NCBI RefSeq assembly: GCF_000218685.1
Contig: NW_006763293.1
Span: 2,539,968-2,603,967, forward strand
Direction: 5' to 3'
Length of the DNA: 64,000 bases
DNA from: Serpula lacrymans var. lacrymans S7.9
Taxonomy: Eukaryota > Basidiomycota > Agaricomycetes > Boletales > Serpulaceae
Shown in pieces: positions 11,433 to 22,978 of the stretch. Made by a program: the position numbers and the translations under genes. Numbering within the stretch: position 1 is the stretch's first letter; the number at the start of each line of letters is the position of its first letter. The notes beneath the pieces are model-generated. The model saw only the letters and a program-made list of their open reading frames with translations, made no database searches and was not told where the DNA came from.

Positions 11433-13775
11433 TTGTTGTACACCATGTCAGCCTTAGAGCTGCATCCTGGGAGCTCTAGCAGCACGGGCACGCGGTCGAG
11501 CCCTCGCACAATCCCTGCGAAGCGTGCAAAAGCAGCACAGGCTTGCACCTCTTGCAGAAAACATAAGACGCGCTGTGAAATGCTAGATGGTGACAGTTGC
11601 GGATACCAGTGTCATCGCTGCAAAGTTCTCAATCTTCCTTGCTCATTTGAAACTTCTGGAGCGCCCTGCTCGGAGAATGACCTTCCCCCTGCTACGCGCG
11701 CGCGTTTGAGCGACGATAATTCGACATCTCGACATCACCCGTCTCCATCATTTCCAAAATTTGCTCAAGACATTGCCATGGATGATTCTGTATCAAGCTC
11801 TCCGTGGAATACCAGTAATACAGAGCAACAACCTCTCACCACTCGCCCTATGCCCCAATATAGATCCCAATCAAACGACGACATGGATCTTCTACATCCT
11901 GAGGGCTTATTTCCAATTCAACAACGCCCCTGGGGTTTTTTGAAATTACCTGGTGGCTTTGATGGCACTACCGTTCCAATGTTGGCCATGCAAGCCCTTA
12001 CGAGAGCAGTTCCCAACGAAGAGCCTTTGAAGAATAAAGTCGAAATATCTCTCTTGCATATCCTTGGAAAAGATAAAGTTAAGCATTTACTAGATATGTA
12101 AGCATGCTAGTCATTTAACAGCATACATTGACCTATTTTGTATCAGATTTGAAGAACGCTATAGTCCATGGTTAAACTTGCAACCTAGCCAACGAACCGA
12201 GGGACCCCTTTTAAGACTTGCACAATGTTGTGTCGCATCTAGACATCTAGACCTACCCATAAAAACCATCGTGGCACCACAGTTATACAGACTAGCCGAA
12301 GAAGTCGTTTTCAAGCAAATATTTAGCCCTTTACCATCTACCGACTCCATACACGCCATGCTTATTCTGTCAATGTGGGAGCCTGTAGATGATCCCACCC
12401 ATAGGGAGACGAAGGACGGACGTCTCATGGCTTCCTCAGCTGTCAGCATGGCGATGAACCTTCGCTTAAGCGAGGCTATGGTATACGCAAAAACACTGCG
12501 TGAACAGACGAAAGACCCATCTGATACCTCTGCTGCTGAGTTGGCGGAGGCAGTCGATAAAGCTCGCCTGGTTTGTTTCTTTGTCTTAGATCTTTATCGT
12601 TCATTGATCACCTGATTAACCTTAGTGGTTTTCTCTCACTAATTCAGAATCAATGTAAGTATTTTCCAAAGATTTATACTTTCCTGTAGTTCTCAGTTCT
12701 CGATCTCTCTTTAGGTTATGCATTGGCACGAGACGAGACCCGATGTCTAGATGTAAGGACCTCATCCATGATGCAATCGATTCCTCGTCATTATCCACCA
12801 TTGGAGCAGGACGAGATTTGCGCTTATCGCTGCTGTCTCAGATATTCGCGACTACGGAGCATGGTTTATCGATCCGACTACTTTCTATTGGAGATCTAGG
12901 CAAATTTTACAAAGAGATTCTCGATACGTTGATGAAGATGGACAACTTGGAAAGACTCGCATCGCCCTTATCAGGTATGCAGTCTTTATGAGAACAAGCT
13001 TTTCCGACAACTTATACTGCGTCCTAACCTAGTTCTCGCAGAACACGAGGTGTTTTATTTCCACATGCTTCAAGTCATCTATCAGTGGTGCCGTTTGTTA
13101 TTCCTAGTTCATGCTCTTATGGAGACGAAGAACATCATATCGAAGCACCATCATGAGATCCCATGGTTCCTCCTAGCGGAGCACAACGGCATTAACCTTG
13201 CAAGGAGTTGGGGTCAACAAGCCCTCGTGCTCTCTGAGGGAATTTTAATAACATCTCTTTCCCGCCCTGAGCTAGCTCTCCTCAGCTCCGCCCCAGATAA
13301 CTTCTTCTCTATGATTACCCTCGCCACCTTCTTCGTCGTCTTGTCGAAATGGTCCATGCTCCAAAACACAGGCGAACAGCTCCCTGGCTCAAGCGATAGC
13401 ATATTAGCGAAGACGATTGAACGTTTATCGCAGGTGGCTTGTTCTCCTGATCATGCCCCAGCGAGATGCGCCCAACTTATCAACGCATGCGTGTTGAGTT
13501 TCAGGCGGCGAGCATCTGAAAAGACTGAGTCAGAGCCTCTCGAGCGTAGTGCGCTAATTTTGGAGCATTTCAATACGGCTGCACGAAACTTCACGGAAAG
13601 AGTGGCGTCGACGTCCTCTCCTTCCCCTTTCGTCACTGGAGAAGGCATGTCTCAGGTTTTTCCTTCGTCGTTCCCTATAAACGATCCGAACTATTTTATG
13701 AATTCTGACATATTCCTGGACAACAACTTCTGGGCGTCGTTCATGGCGAACCTCTCTGAGGGTTCGTCTGGTTGA
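11433..13775 (+). CDS. Zn(II)2Cys6 fungal transcription factor
   Basis: Binuclear zinc-cluster regulator with a C-terminal fungal_trans-type middle homology region. Five exons fit: 11433-12097, 12147-12598, 12648-12654, 12715-12974 and 13042-13775 (2118 nt, 705 aa, in frame). The zinc cluster is C-x2-C-x6-C-x11-C-x2-C-x6-C, read as ACTSCRKHKTRCE followed by QCHRCKVLNLPCSF, with one extra Cys in the loop. A nuclear-type basic stretch precedes it. The middle region shows ARLVCFFVLDLY then GTRRDPMSRCKDLIHD. A second in-frame ATG at 11445 gives MSALEL and could be the true start. Without the 7-nt exon 3 the frame is lost at 12613, so this exon is required unless the gene is broken. Target genes are unknown. 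Confidence 0.85.
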
Positions 13776-14437
13776 AGAAGAAGGTACGGTATTCTTTCTA
13801 GTGTTCAGTTTTTTCATATAAGGCTCATAACCTGATATTCATTTTTTATTCAAGAATTGAAATGCGATATACAGTTGATACAGAACACTCTATATAGACT
13901 TTCGATTATGTATCCATATACACTCACCTCATTGTATTCCTTAGGACCCTCAGCGTACAGCCTGAATGATCTGAAAAATGGATCTTATCTCCTGAGCAAA
14001 ATGTAATGATGCTATGCCCTGGAACTGCGGAGCGAGCTTATCGTTTATCAGGACAGCATGGTGTAGACCTGTCTAGACGGTTGCTGGGCCGCGGGTCGCA
14101 GCGAAGTTGATAGCTTTCTGTGGCATGATGTTGGGCATGCGCCTGTAGATTCAGAATAATGTTATCCAACACCACGGAAAAACATTTCAAGACTGCTGAA
14201 GCTTCTGAGGCTTGCAATTGTCGCTAGTATGCTGTACCAGTAACTCCATGTAGACAGTTGTGTTGAACGGTTGCCGGACCGCCAGTAACCCGGACTTAAC
14301 TAGTATTTGTGTTAGAATTTAACAAGCTCAGCGCCTCCTAGTTCCTTTGACTCAGACCTGCAGTAAACAGGTATAGCTTATCTGCACTGACATCGTGTAA
14401 CAACCTTCATTGCCTATCAGACTTAATATACGAAAGC
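13776..14437. other. Intergenic with a diverged direct repeat
   Basis: No coding sequence is visible. Two related segments, 14062-14092 and 14249-14282, share TGTAGAC and then ACGGTTGCyGGrCCGC. Their role is unknown; they may be a decayed duplication. Confidence 0.35.
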
Positions 14438-15863
14438 ATGTCTTCGTCCAATATCAGAGTGGTCGTCAAACTCCCATACAACCGCCCTGAGCACCCTCAC
14501 CGCGAACCCCCTAGAGTGCGTTTAGCATCTTCACCTGCTGAAATTTTACCATTCACATATGAATCTTTTAAGTTCAGATTGAGTGGAATGCAGAAAAGGC
14601 CAACGTTCTGTGGGAAGTAATCGCTCTGTCGAGGACGAGCGATAACGGCGGGACAGATTGTAAGCAACCTAGTTCCACGTTCAACGTCTGAGATCTCCTT
14701 ACAATCTTATCATGGCGCTTTTTCTTTAGGGAAAGGCCTCGCCGCACACCTAGAGGTGCCTCTTCCTTACCTGCTGTACCGCGCTCAAGCAAGATATGAA
14801 GAAGACCTACGTGGCCTTCAAGACATCAAAGGTGTACTGAGCCCTACTTCCGGACAGCCAATAACAAAAGTAAGCGAAGAACCCTCAGCGCCGGAACCTT
14901 TATCAATTCGAATCCCACAAAGACGACCGAGTGGAAGCGCAGCTAGACTCTCTGCACTTTCCTCGTCGGGTCGAATCTCTACGCCGCTGGGGGTACGTGC
15001 TCGTCTAAACTCTCTAGGCCACCATACCCCAGCACAGCCCAAGAAAGCCTCGTCTTCGTCTACTTTGACTTTACCAAAGAAAATTCAATCCCACTTGCGC
15101 CCAGCTTCTGAGTCTTCCTCTGACGAGACCGATTCTGATGACGAGCAACTCGCCAGGGAGGAAGAAGCCGATAGAAAGCACGAAGAGCAGGAAACTTTGG
15201 ATCGTAAACTAGCAAATCTCCAGAAGTTGATTACAAATGATGCTTTGGGACTTGTCAGCTCACCAGAGTCCAAAGGAAAGAGCAAGGAGATCACACGTGG
15301 GCGGTCTATTTCTGCCCTTCCTCGGCCTCTCCATGAGAGTTTTCGCCAAGACGAGGTGAACAATCGCGATCATAGTGCTAGTGTGTCTAGTGCAAGCTCT
15401 CCTCGGGAATCACTTCCATCCATATCCTCGCCTCCACCTGAGTCTCAGCCGCACTCTCCAATGAGCAGACACATTTCATCCAGTAAATCTTCCAGTCCAC
15501 CTGCACTGTCCTCACGGAATGCAAAGGGCCAACCTCATATGCGCTTTGGGGCTTTGGTCGCTCAAGCAAACGCGAGCGAGCAGGAAAGCAGTCAAGGGTC
15601 CTCTGCTTCTAGCTTCAGCGACATAAGTGGTCTGTGTAACATAACCGTGCATTGTATCAGCTAGTGTAACTCATGCTCGATTTTCAGATGCAAGTCTCTC
15701 TGCATCTGCTTTAGAAAGTGCGCTGCTATCAAATATCCGAGGCGGTGGGTCTCGATTGTGAGTCGTGCATGTAATATGATCCTTGTTTCCCAACTGACGT
15801 GAGCCTGTATATAGCTCTGCTATCGCAAGAAGTCGGTTCAGTGGTCGAGGCATCCGCCAGTAG
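14438..15863 (+). CDS. ATG29: Autophagy-related protein 29 (Atg29)
   Basis: Subunit of the Atg17-Atg29-Atg31 scaffold that organises the phagophore assembly site during starvation-induced autophagy. Five exons: 14438-14515, 14578-14659, 14730-15629, 15688-15757 and 15815-15863 (1179 nt, 392 aa). The N-terminal Atg29 domain is clear after splicing: VVVKLPYNRPEHPHREPP, then IEWNAEKANVLWEVIA, DWKGLAAHLEVPLPYLLYRA and QARYEEDLRGL. The rest is a long Ser-rich, probably disordered tail with an acidic patch (SSSDETDSDDEQLAREEEAD), where phosphoregulation would be expected. The end shows SALESALLSNIRGGGSRFS and AIARSRFSGRG. It is followed by DDI1 on the same strand, 384 bp away. Confidence 0.88.
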
Positions 15864-16247
15864 CAGTGTTAGAATTACGATTGCCTGGCTAACATGATGA
15901 GACCACACTTGATTACCAAGTGTCCGGATTTTGCTTATGATTTGTTGACGCCTACTTACTACAGGACATGTCGACACTTATTAATTACCCGTATTATTCC
16001 CTTTGTTCAAGTACTTCTGTGCAGTTCTAGCACCTTCCATATTGCTTGCGTGTCTTCATTGTGCCAAAGTGCTGAAAGAGACAAGGGAAATGCAATTGTA
16101 ACCGCGAAGTACCTGTATTCTACTCATACGATCATCCTGATCTGGACCAACTTCCTCGAACTTCGACCATCACATTCGCGACTCTACAGCCAAATTTGCT
16201 ATTAGCTTTTTCATTTCTTCCCCTTTAAAAGCCCTGTTGCTCCTACG
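15864..16247. other. Intergenic ATG29-DDI1
   Basis: This is the 3' end of ATG29 and the promoter of DDI1. No convincing element is visible beyond a T/C-rich stretch just before the DDI1 start (ttttcatttcttcccctttaaaagccc). Confidence 0.4.
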
Positions 16248-17953
16248 ATGGAACTGACATTTATTAATGACCTCGGCCAACCTTTCGTTGTCGAGATCGA
16301 CCCAAATATGGAGCTAGAGAATGTTATGGCTCTCGTCGAGGCCGAAGTGAGCCCACTTGGGTCTACCCAGCAGCGACGATAATAAAAACATTAACAATGG
16401 AATTCTTGTTTAATCGCAGTCCGGCGTGCCAGTCAGCGAGCAAAGCATATCGTACGAGAATAGGGAGCTGAGTAACCCAAAGGCAACGATGCGGGAATGT
16501 GGAGTGAACGATAAAGCGATACTCTTGCTCAGGCGAAAGGTGGGGCGAAGTGCAGGTGGCAGGTAAGCATATTTCGTTTTCTTCTCATCCACTCTCGTGG
16601 TCTCCCTTTTCACAATGCGCGCTTTCAAGGCCGATAGAGCAGGATGCAGAGATGATGCGTTTACAGATACTCGGCGACCCACAGCTCATGCGCCAACTCC
16701 AAGAAGTGTGTATAGTCTCATGTCCTTTGTGATCTGATTCAGTTGCTCATTAGACATCGTTCATTCATAGACTCAGCCGGAAGTGGCAGCTGCTGCACAA
16801 ACAAACCCTGCAAGATTCGCTGAACTCCTTCGTCAGACGAGAGACCGTCAGTACGAGGCAGAACTTGCCCAGCAACGCGAGGTCTCGCGGCTGAATGCGG
16901 ATCCATTCGATGTCGAGGCCCAGCGCCGTATTGAAGAGGCCATTCGTCAACAGGCGGTTATGGAGAACATGGAGCATGCGCTTGAGTACGCACCAGAGAG
17001 CTTTGGAAGGGTTACGATGCTTTAGTAAGTCTGGTTTATCTGACCTTGGTACAAATATCGTGTGGATATATCCCTCCCTCCAAAGTATTCCTGTGGAAGT
17101 CAACTCGAAACCAGTCAAAGCCTTCGTTGACAGCGGTGCGCAACAAACTATCAGTGAGTCTCACAGAAGTTCCGCGCATATATTCACTGTGTTGACTTTA
17201 TATCTTTACAGTGAGTCCAGAATGTGCCGAAGCATGCGGGTACAATCCTTCCCCTATTCATTCAGTGTGGACGTGAAATGTGATATATTTCTTTCATAGT
17301 ATAATGCGGCTCGTCGACCAAAGATTCGCAGGCATCGCTCGTGGTGTGGGAACAGCAAATATCTTGGGTCGAGTGCACAGTGCCCAGCTTAAACTCGCTG
17401 AGCTACATCTTCCATGTTCATTTACCATCATGGAGGTTAGTCCTCATCCTCATCTCCTTTTTGCGCCTTGGCTGAGCCACTGACTTGTCAATTTTCCATC
17501 TCGTAGGGCCGCGATGTCGATCTCCTCCTGGGCCTCGACATGCTTAAAGCCCATCAAGCTTGCATAGACCTGGAGAGAAATGTCCTTCGAATTCAAGGAC
17601 GTGAAGTACGCTTCCTCTCCGAGCATGAACTGCCGGATAAAGCGCGGATTATGGATGCTGGCGTCGATGACACTGCTTCACCTCGCTCTGCAGCTGCTAC
17701 AGCATCATCATCATCTGTACCTGACCGGAATCCTCCTGCGCCGTCGTTTCCTGGGGGAGGGAACACACTTGGTTCAGCCCCAACTGGAGTTCAGAGAGGC
17801 GCTGCGAGGAGTGCGCCTCCAGCATCACGAACGCATCACCCAGAGTCTGCTATCGCCACTCTCATGGGCCTTGGAGCTACGCGCGAATTAGCCATCAGTT
17901 CGCTGGATGCGGCGGGTGGTAATCTGGACGTTGCAGCATCGCTATTGTTCTGA
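16248..17953 (+). CDS. DDI1: DNA damage-inducible protein 1 (Ddi1), ubiquitin-shuttle aspartic protease
   Basis: Proteasome shuttle and ubiquitin-dependent aspartyl protease. Eight exons: 16248-16346, 16420-16562, 16630-16705, 16771-17024, 17086-17153, 17212-17239, 17300-17435 and 17507-17953 (1251 nt, 416 aa). Domains in order: ubiquitin-like domain (about 1-72; [18 protein letters not shown]), a helical HDD-like linker ([30 protein letters not shown]), the retroviral-type protease with catalytic [12 protein letters not shown] near residue 206 and the later LLLGLDML flap/helix region, a Ser/Pro-rich linker, and a C-terminal UBA ([29 protein letters not shown]). The catalytic D-S-G triad is intact, so it should be active. 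The 28-nt exon 6 is unusually short. It converges on SPT3, with 166 bp between stops. Confidence 0.95.
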
Positions 17954-18119
17954 AAAATTATCATTGTCCCAGTTTCATGGTTTTTTGTTTCTTGATTGCT
18001 GACGACAAGTTGACGATGTACAATTGTATAAATAATGTGTAAAGTAGAAGTACAAATGCAAAATGTAAGCGATAAATAGCAAGTAACGGGCGGGAGAAGT
18101 GATACGAGCGAGGACCAGG

Positions 18120-19462
18120 TCAGATGAGATTGACTCTCGTCCGTACGAGACCTCCACGCCAATTTCTCATTCCAGCAGAACGGTGGTGCGACCAGTCACC
18201 TTGCATCCTCGAAAAAGCATCCTGAATATGTTCTGGGCGCAGCGCGGTGCGGGCTTCAGGAGGTGGTAGGAACAGCGAGCTAACAGGGAGTGGTGTATCA
18301 TCCCTATCCGGGGAATCGTCGCGTCTGCGTTTGTTCGCCCCTGCATCGAGGGCGCTATTTACTTTCCGTTTCCCCAGAACAGGAGAGGTATAGTCTTCAC
18401 GGAGGTACGACTCTTCAAGTGATTTCTTGACATCGAGGCCTGCCAATGTGAGCGAGCGCACCATTTCGAAAGCGAGAAAGCCGACAATATCGATGGTGTC
18501 GTCGTTCGCTCTTAGGTCTAACTGTACTGGAAGATTGAGAAAGTCGCGGAAGCGCTTGGCTAGGTGAATTGTTTCAGCGCGATTCTTAAAACTGCTCGTG
18601 GGGAGATTGCAACTGACCTTTCCTATACGTAAATGAGGCTTGACGACAATCTGAGTAGTGTTGATATTCCTCTCGCGTCATCTGACGTGTAGCATCGTCT
18701 GCTTCCTATTATCAAATTCAGCAACGACAAACGTCTTTGTATGTATGAACCATACCTTGAGTCGTTGGATGGAAGCTTCGTGAGCTTCGATGTCGTCTTC
18801 ATCTTCTTCATCGTCCGACTGGTGTCCACTCTGTCTGAGTACCTCTGAATAAATGGTCGTTATCTCCCAGGGTAGCTTGATGGTGATTTTCTGGGCCTTG
18901 GTCGTTAGTTTATCTAATCCACGGAGTTAGAAACGAGTAGTGATGCATCATTTGAAAGACATACCGTCAGCACCGTCCTCTAGGGTCTCAACCTCCACAC
19001 CTGCACCTCCCTCTCCACCAGAATCCTTAGCATGCTTCCGCACGTCTTTCCAAGATAGATATGTCCTCAGCCGGTTCACTTTTCCTCTGTCATGACGGAT
19101 GAGGAAAATAAGGTCTTCGGCTGAAGTGTAGCGGGCCCCACGACGTGCTGCGAGAGCTCTAGCCTGCAAGATCTTTACGGCCAAAAGTAAGTGTGTGGCG
19201 GGATGCGTCTGGCGCGACATCAAGCGCTTACCAGCTCGATGAGTTGACTTCGAACGATGTCCTCGACGAGATTAACGGTTTCTGCGGCTGGATCTTGCAC
19301 CTCTCCAAATACAAACATCTGCGAAAGCGTTGAGAATTAGCTGGATACTTGTGGACTTTATATGTGGGTGCTGCACACCATCTGAGATATTTCTTGGGAA
19401 TATTTGTAGTCACGGCTACCACTGCCTTCCTGAGCGGCAGCTTTCTTTGTCGTTGTCGCCAT
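18120..19462 (-). CDS. SPT3: SAGA complex subunit Spt3
   Basis: TBP-contacting histone-fold subunit of the SAGA coactivator. Six exons: 19462-19379, 19318-19232, 19163-18965, 18913-18756, 18705-18629 and 18591-18120 (1077 nt, 358 aa). N-terminal histone fold: YKYSQEISQMMFVFGEVQDP, RSQLIEL, ARRGARYTSAEDLIFLIRHD, then RLRTYLSWKDVRKHAK. C-terminal Spt3 region: KLPWEITTIYSEVL, an acidic HQSDDEEDEDD stretch, YSDCRQASFTFKNRAE, KRFRDFLNLPVQLDL and VGFLAFEMVRSLTLAGL. The tail is basic and Pro-rich. Intron 5 is only 37 nt (GTATAG...GAGCAG); it is the choice that restores frame and the FTFKN junction. It is divergent from MET16, with 291 bp between starts. Confidence 0.93.
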
Positions 19463-19753
19463 GGATGGTATCCTCGAGTAGTGTGTTCAAGGATACCAGT
19501 GATACAGTATGGACCAGGATAGGTAGTGCGTAAAGTAAGTCCGGGTCTTTGTCGCGGTTCCATTGGGCACGCGTTTAGCGATTCCCGTGACTTTTGTCAG
19601 CTTTTGCTATCATGAGCAATCCAAACGCAATAACAAATCTGACCACAAGCTCACTATGGCTCGCCTCAGCTTGCTCAGTCATACAGCAGTTTATCTTATA
19701 ACAACATTGCAGTATCTAAATCGTATCTAAATCTCTTGCTCTACTATCCATTC
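19463..19753. promoter_or_regulatory. Divergent promoter SPT3/MET16
   Basis: These 291 bp separate two outward-facing starts. No sulfur-control (Cys3/Met4-type) site can be named by eye. Confidence 0.4.
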
Positions 19754-20699
19754 ATGGCCACCACAAAACCTGAGCTAGACAAGCCTTTGCAGCTTCCTCT
19801 TTCCCCTGAAGACCTCCAGACCATCAATGAATATCTGTTCCCCCTCACACCACAAGAAATCTTGAAATGGGCTGTGGAATACCTTCCAGGGTTGTACCAA
19901 ACCACTGCGTTTGGTCTTACAGGTCTTGTCGCCATCGACATGTTGTCGAAACTTACACCATCGCCCCCACCACTTATATTTCTCGACACCCTGTATCATT
20001 TCCAAGAGACATACGAGCTCGTGCAAGAAGTAGAGAAGCGGTACGGTCAGCATATACACGTCTATAAACCCGAGGGATGTCAGACTGTCCAGGATTTCGA
20101 AACCAAGTTCGGTGAGAAATTATGGGAGACCGATGAGGATACATATGATTTTGCCGTAAAAGTCAGTTATCGTCGCTCTTTATCTTTCTCCTTTCATTCG
20201 TAGCATGTGGACATAATGCTGATATACCGCCCCCAGGTTGAACCCGCTCAGCGCGCTTATCAAGAGCTGAATGTCAGATCTGTGATTACCGGTCGACGCG
20301 CATCCCAAGGCGGAGATCGCGCCAGTTTGCAGCCTCTCGAAGTAGATGCAACAGGTCTGTTGAAGTTGAACCCACTCTGCTCATGGACATTCCCCTTCGT
20401 CGAGTGGTATATCACGCAGAACAATGTTCCACGAAACAGGCTTCTCGATCAAGGCTATAAGAGTGTCGGTGACTGGCATAGTACGGTGAAAAGCGGTGAT
20501 GGTGATGGAGGAGAACGTGCAGGGCGGTGGGCTGATAAACAAGAAAAGACTGAATGTGGGCTACACAAAGACTATTTTGCTATGAAGGCACGAGCAAAGG
20601 TGAATCCTATCGCTTGCTATTGTTTGTGTCATGACAACTAATGAAAACTGACAACGTTAGCTGGAGGCGCAGCAAGCTCAAGAACTAGGGAAAAACTAG
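19754..20699 (+). CDS. MET16: Phosphoadenylyl-sulfate (PAPS) reductase
   Basis: Reduces PAPS to sulfite with thioredoxin in assimilatory sulfate reduction, feeding cysteine and methionine synthesis; cytosolic. Three exons: 19754-20161, 20237-20599 and 20661-20699 (810 nt, 269 aa), the usual family length. Visible motifs: WAVEYLPGLYQTTAFGLTGL and VAIDMLSKL (nucleotide-binding fold), FLDTLYHFQETYELV, ITGRRASQGGDRA, NPLCSWTFPFVEWYI, NRLLDQGYKSVGDWHST, and the catalytic-cysteine motif ECGLHKDYF near residue 241. An upstream in-frame start at 19736 (CTC TTG context) is less likely than the ATG of MATTKPELD at 19754. The last exon is 39 nt. Confidence 0.95.
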
Positions 20700-21264
20700 A
20701 AGTAAAGACTGTGACGCTGTGCTAGTTGCAACCTAGAATATTCCATAGGGTCGGCATTCGCTACGCGTTTGACCACTTCGCGAGCTTTAAGCTTGACGTT
20801 TTTATGGTATGTCCTACACATGCTTTAGTACAGGGCGATAATCGAGATTTCTTCAATTATATGGATCTACGAATGGATCGTCTGTCGTGATGATTTCGCG
20901 TGGCCATGTGCTGTGGTATATCTGAAGCTGTGCAGATGCTATACCAGACCTCCTTTCGTCCCAAGATTGTTGTGATATTTTAGCTGATCCATTCCCATTT
21001 GTTATCGTTCTGCCGTTATGCTCGGCATGCTGTGTCAGAGCGGAAGTATGGCAGATGACAGCTGAGCTACAACCAGTTCAGCTACAGCACGCTTCTCCTT
21101 CCATATCATCAATACGATTGCCACGGCTTGCCAATAACAGAAACACCCAATCTGTCGGACTTGGTATCCTATTCATATACGCGCTGCATGGCTGACTAGC
21201 CTCACAAAAAGGACCAACACACGTCCACAACCACCTTCATCCCCCAGCTGTCAATACAGACACA
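20700..21264. other. Intergenic, nothing recognised
   Basis: About 565 bp hold the 3' flank of the reductase and the 5' region of the RNase III gene. No ORF, repeat or RNA gene is visible. Confidence 0.4.
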
Positions 21265-22594
21265 ATGGCCGTAAAGTACGTTCCTTCTCTGCTCGCTTCT
21301 CTCCACCACACATCGCTGAACTCCAATTTCTCGTCCGTCGCTCCTCAACACTCATCATCACCTCGCCATATCGTGATGCTCGCTGAAAGCTCACAGCTGC
21401 AGATCTTACGCTCTGCCCTCAAGCCAGAGATTAAACCGGAGGACATCCCGCCCCTTCCTGAGATACAAGCTGAGGCTATCAAGGTACAAGTGTTCACGCA
21501 CCGCAGTTACTACGCTAGGCCGAACCACGTATTCGAGGATCACCCCAATGATCCCAGTCCTGACAACGAGAAGTACGTCTCCGCCACATCTTCTTCTTTG
21601 ATCCACTGATCCTCTGTGCACTTGCCTGCCTGCTTGCATCACTTGCAGGTTCGAGCACCTCGGCGACACCGTCCTTGGTCTGGTGGTCACTACTCTGTTA
21701 CTGGAACTATACCCCAACCTTCGCGTGGGCCCTTCGACTGTAAGCTTCCTCTTCGACTAAAAAATCTGCACGGGGTTCCGCATTGGGGCGTCCTCGTTCT
21801 CATTTCCATGTCTTCGATACAGAAAATCAGGGCCTTGATTGTTGGTAACGCCACATTGGCAGACGTGTGAGTCATTAAATGGCGTTAGATTAGGAGTGAC
21901 TCACATGATGATTCGCCATGTAGTTCCCGCAGGTACAGGCTCCCAGAGCGTCTCCGTCTGCACCCGGCCCAAGCCATCACATTGCGAGCATCGACGAACG
22001 TCCAAGGTACTGTTTTCTCCATCGCTTTATCACGGAAAAACACTGACAATACATAACACACGTCAATTAGCCGACGTTTTCGAGGTAAGTTAGGAATGCA
22101 ATGTAGCAGACGATTTTATTTCTTACCAGAACGGGTAGTCCTATGTAGGAGGGCTCTACTTGGATCAAGGGCTCGAAACTGTCAGGGGATGGCTCAGACG
22201 TCTTTTTGGACCATACACCACCGAAGCCTACCAAAGGATCCGAAAGCAGCACGGCTTACCACTGGCGCCTACTCCTCCTTTGACCCCTCCTATCCAGACC
22301 CCGCCGCCTTCATACTCTCCACAGCCACCCTGGTCCACTTCGCACATCTCGTCCACCCCGACGACCATTGGACATCTGGCGCTGTTCAACCAGCACCTGC
22401 AGAAAGAAAACAAAGGGGTCGAATGGGTGTACGGAATTGGAGAAGGCGAAGCAGCGAAGACGACGCCGATCTGGATGGTCCGTGTGTTGGTCGATGGCGA
22501 GCTATATGGCCGCGGACAGGGAAATACCAAGAAGGCCGCGCGCAATGAAGCCGCGAAGGAAGGTCTGGAGAAAATGGGTATTAATGTTTGGTAA
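21265..22594 (+). CDS. Ribonuclease III domain protein (Rnt1/Pac1 type)
   Basis: Double-stranded-RNA endonuclease; fungal relatives process rRNA, snRNA and snoRNA precursors. Six exons: 21265-21572, 21649-21739, 21823-21866, 21933-22006, 22071-22084 and 22139-22594 (987 nt, 328 aa). The RNase III signature is NEKFEHLGDTVLG (about 100-112; acidic E and D kept), with FTHRSY upstream, GNATLADV in the middle and the second acidic motif ADVFESYVGGLYLDQG at about 173-188. A dsRNA-binding domain closes the protein (GHLALFNQHLQ; GRGQGNTKKAARNEAAKE GLEKMG). A Pro-rich linker separates the two. Exon 5 is only 14 nt and encodes half of the second catalytic motif. The mitochondrial ribosomal protein mL44 has the same domain order and is the main alternative, but the intact catalytic acids favour an enzyme. 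The N-terminal start is uncertain. Confidence 0.85.
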
Positions 22595-22978
22595 GTACCG
22601 ACGGTATTTGAGCGTTAATTTTGACATGGAAGTTGATGTCGGATTTGTGTTGGATGCGGGCAGAAGACCACGGATCACTCAGCAGGGTTTCTTCAGACTG
22701 CTGCTGGATGCGCGGACGTTCATCCTGCGTTAGTGTGCAGAGATTGTGCATGGGATGTGCCAGGCTGATGCACGGACTAAGAATACTGTGATCAAAGAAT
22801 TATATGTGAAGTCTGTTCTTGAGATACATAGCAATGATGTGTACTACTTTTTGAAAAGTGTTTCTTGATAAATTGTTGTCAATGATGTATTTGATGCTAT
22901 ACGCAAAACCAGAACCACATACGTGAATATGATAGATTGAGAGGAGGTTAATGTCATGATTTATTTTAGACGCCCCAT
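22595..22978. other. Convergent 3' region RNase III/COA3
   Basis: The two stop codons face each other across about 385 bp of AT-rich sequence at 22.8-22.95 kb. No gene is visible. Confidence 0.4.
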
